Part shown: positions 62,901 to 64,000 of the stretch, one piece after another
How the letters are laid out: the number at the start of each line of letters is the position of its first letter
Position numbering within the stretch: position 1 is the first letter of the stretch
Assembly: GCF_021155775.2 (NCBI RefSeq)
Contig: NC_060234.1
Location: 9,248,283-9,312,282 of the forward strand
Source: Neodiprion pinetum
Taxonomy: Eukaryota; Arthropoda; Insecta; Hymenoptera; Diprionidae
Reading direction: 5' to 3'
Length of the DNA: 64,000 nt
Translations under genes and position numbers: made by a program
The notes under the pieces: generated by a model
The model's input: only the letters and a program-made list of their open reading frames with translations
Databases searched by the model: none
What the model was told of the DNA's origin: nothing

Positions 62901-64000
62901 TCTCATTGTGAGACCCTTGGATAATGCAGCGCTCATTGAGAATAGATTAAATTGTAATTTAGGTACATATAATACATTCGATAAGTACCTGCGCTTCCAG
63001 CTCTTTCCGTCGTACGCCTGTACGTCGATGTTGCCTTTTCCTTGTGCTTTTATTATTTCTCCATTTCCTGTCTTGATGCCAACTGGTTCCTTCAGCTCTT
63101 CGTAATCAGTCATCCACTCTTTTCTTCCGGTCATGTGGTTGCTCGCCCCCGAGTCAAATATCCAAGCGTCGCTTTCCACACTCTCCGACGGCAAGGATAA
63201 TAGTTCTAGCCCGACTAAAGCATCGCCTCTTGGTGGATTTTTCTTCTTACCTCTCAGCCATGCAGGCCTTTCTTCCTCCGGCTTGTTGTACCAGCAATCT
63301 TGTTTCCAGTGGCCCGTTTTCTTGCATTTGTGGCACACCCCTGGTTTCTTGGATGTCTCTTTCTTTTCATCATCTCGCTTTTGTTTCTGAAGATTATAAG
63401 TTTTAGCAGCAAGAGCACTATTTTGCTCGTCATGTAGCTTAGATCTCATTTCTTCTATCGCTAATCTTGATGCTAACTTCTCAATTGTTCTTTCTATTTC
63501 TGCAGTTGACTCCCATGCAGCTACAAAGTGATCGTATTGGTGCGGTAACGTCATTATTATTTTTGTTATTACCATACTATCTGATACTTTTTCTCCTACT
63601 GACTGTAATTTATGGCGTAAGTCCATTATTTTAGCTATGTGAGTCGATATATCATCTCCTGGCTCTTTGTTAAGACTGAACCATTTTTGTTGCATTAGAT
63701 GTATGCTTGTTTGTGTTTTATTCTCATATATCTGATGCAGCTTATCCCACATCTCTTTTGACGAGGTGCAGTTTATTAAGTGTAACATGGTTTGCTCACC
63801 TGTATTCAGAACAATTATTTTTTGCCCTTTACCATCAAGTTTAATCCAATTTCTAAGCTCCTTCACGTACTGTGCCTTGATTTCTGGCGGCGCTCCTTCT
63901 GCTGGAATTCCTGGTTTTTCCGCTGTTCCGTTGACGACTTCCCATCCTTCATTACTCATAAGCATTACTTTGATCTGGAATTTCCACAGGTTCCAATCTT
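59991..64000 (-). CDS. gag-pol: Copia gag-pol polyprotein, intact within the window
   Basis: An uninterrupted frame of over 1330 codons, open to the window edge (DWNLWKFQIKVML precedes the ATG at 63965), so the true start lies outside. Domains in order, numbered from 63965: gag (1-200; HLMQQKWFSLNKEPG), zinc knuckle CHKCKKTGHWKQDC (about 212), protease WIFDSGASNHMTG (about 265), integrase with H..H/C..C (WHERLAHQNYQH..CDQCALGK), HSDLCGPM, RTDNGLEYV and CPQQNGRVERENRT, an acidic low-complexity stretch of Glu/Asn/Asp repeats (about 710-760), RT (RLVVKGCNQKAGQDYTETF; FDVKTAFLYGNLEE; YVDDGAIAA at about 1000) and RNase H (YSDADFAGDSKTRRSTTGY; VALSTAESEYMA). All catalytic residues I looked for are present. 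This is the only element here with a fully open polyprotein and may be young or active. Confidence 0.95.
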   Translation of the reverse strand, partial: DWNLWKFQIKVMLMSNEGWEVVNGTAEKPGIPAEGAPPEIKAQYVKELRNWIKLDGKGQKIIVLNTGEQTMLHLINCTSSKEMWDKLHQIYENKTQTSIHLMQQKWFSLNKEPGDDISTHIAKIMDLRHKLQSVGEKVSDSMVITKIIMTLPHQYDHFVAAWESTAEIERTIEKLASRLAIEEMRSKLHDEQNSALAAKTYNLQKQKRDDEKKETSKKPGVCHKCKKTGHWKQDCWYNKPEEERPAWLRGKKKNPPRGDALVGLELLSLPSESVESDAWIFDSGASNHMTGRKEWMTDYEELKEPVGIKTGNGEIIKAQGKGNIDVQAYDGKSWKRRYLSNVLYVPKLQFNLFSMSAALSKGLTMRSDGNKCTLMRNEEIIALSSRIEKLYKMDFKVIEPKLNLLSQEVNVAGNTKSEIQEWHERLAHQNYQHVRQVLKKQGIEIKDKVNPFCDQCALGKSHRQPLKESKSVSKKIGDLVHSDLCGPMEEDSLGGSKYFLLFKDDFSNYRKIYFLKRKTEVLDCLKNFIERMKKETGCELNTLRTDNGLEYVNKQVSELLNQHGIKHEKSVAYCPQQNGRVERENRTIVEAARTMLQGKSLPKSLWAEAVNTAVFVLNRTGKSRTEEKTPYELWFDKEMDIKFLKIFGTEVYVNIAKEMRRKWDAKAKPGTFVGYDECTKGYKVHFTKTRKIETHIHLIFKNEKSPTNDEQSKQTEKQWELTDMKDPEENEENKEDEENEENEEDEENEENREDEEDEHNEERENEAESEHDSGSSSYEDPDNATQEEPTEQYRLRNRGNLQPPKRYGEFEIDSLFLANCGEPFDYEEAIASKESKKWKKAMAEEIEAHNKNKTWTLVTPPPNTTILKNRWIYKTKLKPNGELDRHKARLVVKGCNQKAGQDYTETFSPVVRYDSIRIILSLATSQKLKLRQFDVKTAFLYGNLEEKIYMEQPNGFENGTNKVCMLKRSLYGLKQASRCWNKQFTSILRKFEMKVTEADPCVFIRKDSKLILAIYVDDGAIAAKDDAILNEFLACLREELEIKEGNLDYFLGIQIDRLPDGSILAHQQQYTNRILKRFHMDEANAVGIPIDQHQDLSIYKNENDGMPINAPYREAVGSLMFLAMVTRPDIAYATSIVSQYAENPKKIHWQCVKRILKYIKGTVNHGIKFKTIIVNNQLCAYSDADFAGDSKTRRSTTGYILKLNDNPVIWGSRKQRSVALSTAESEYMAACQAVKEIIWSTKLVAELTSNYTKTPILYVDNKSAIKLIKNPEFHKRTKHIDVQYHFIREKLEEKVFTVEYVSTDNQEADILTKALAKPKFHKIKETIGVIKAIKD

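Overview
This is a eukaryotic, almost certainly arthropod (probably insect) window. It is a mosaic of nested transposable elements plus several segments that look like endogenous RNA-virus sequence. The clues are Gypsy, Copia, Penelope-like, hAT and Harbinger/ISL2EU-type elements, an envelope gene that looks mononegavirus/chuvirus-derived, a short spliced intron in a transposase, and heavily decayed ORFs. No complete host gene was found; the closest is a broken RRM/F-box/LRR gene at 54.4-55.9 kb. The species cannot be named from this sequence alone.

1-36.6 kb is dominated by one large Gypsy family, called macro-Gypsy here. A minus-strand copy (D) runs off the left edge: gag at 1-1942, a primer site matching the 3' end of tRNA-Leu, then an LTR. 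That LTR is split by a 3.87-kb hAT (3209-7078, 8-bp target duplication) which itself holds a 507-bp Harbinger-type MITE. A second LTR fragment lies at 7478-8430, followed by a second hAT transposase relic (8897-11347). From 12.0 kb a plus-strand copy (A: integrase end, accessory ORF, env) shares one ~2.2-kb LTR (15143-15495 plus 19950-21833) head-to-tail with copy B (gag, pol, accessory ORF, env; 21834-30650). Copy B then meets an inverted, chimeric copy C (30651-36634). Family hallmarks are a TARG1-like macro domain inserted in pol between RNase H and integrase, a conserved 142-codon ORF between pol and env, a captured viral-type envelope, and an arginine-rich ~130-codon ORF inside the LTR.

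Two Penelope-like (PLE) inverted pairs occur, at 15.5-19.9 kb (inside the macro-Gypsy LTR) and at 45.7-52.6 kb. They belong to different PLE families. Both have RT plus GIY-YIG endonuclease ORFs and hammerhead-ribozyme-like cores near their ends. In each pair the short spacer between the two head-to-head PLE copies encodes a fragment of the same capsid-like protein, lying 5' of and in the same sense as one PLE arm. This suggests that PLE reverse transcriptase captured RNA-virus sequence by template switching.

36.6-45.7 kb holds small or broken elements: a long-TIR MITE, a truncated LTR with a poly-C tract, a LINE endonuclease fragment, a THAP/DDE transposase relic, an AT-rich palindrome and a 911-bp solo LTR with a 4-bp target duplication. 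52.6-59.1 kb holds four dispersed copies of a ~40-nt structured motif, the RRM/F-box/LRR pseudogene, virus-like ORFs, and a YqaJ-type nuclease fragment of ISL2EU kind interrupted by a nucleoprotein-like ORF. The right end (59164-64000) is a minus-strand Copia element with an uninterrupted gag-pol ORF running past the window edge.
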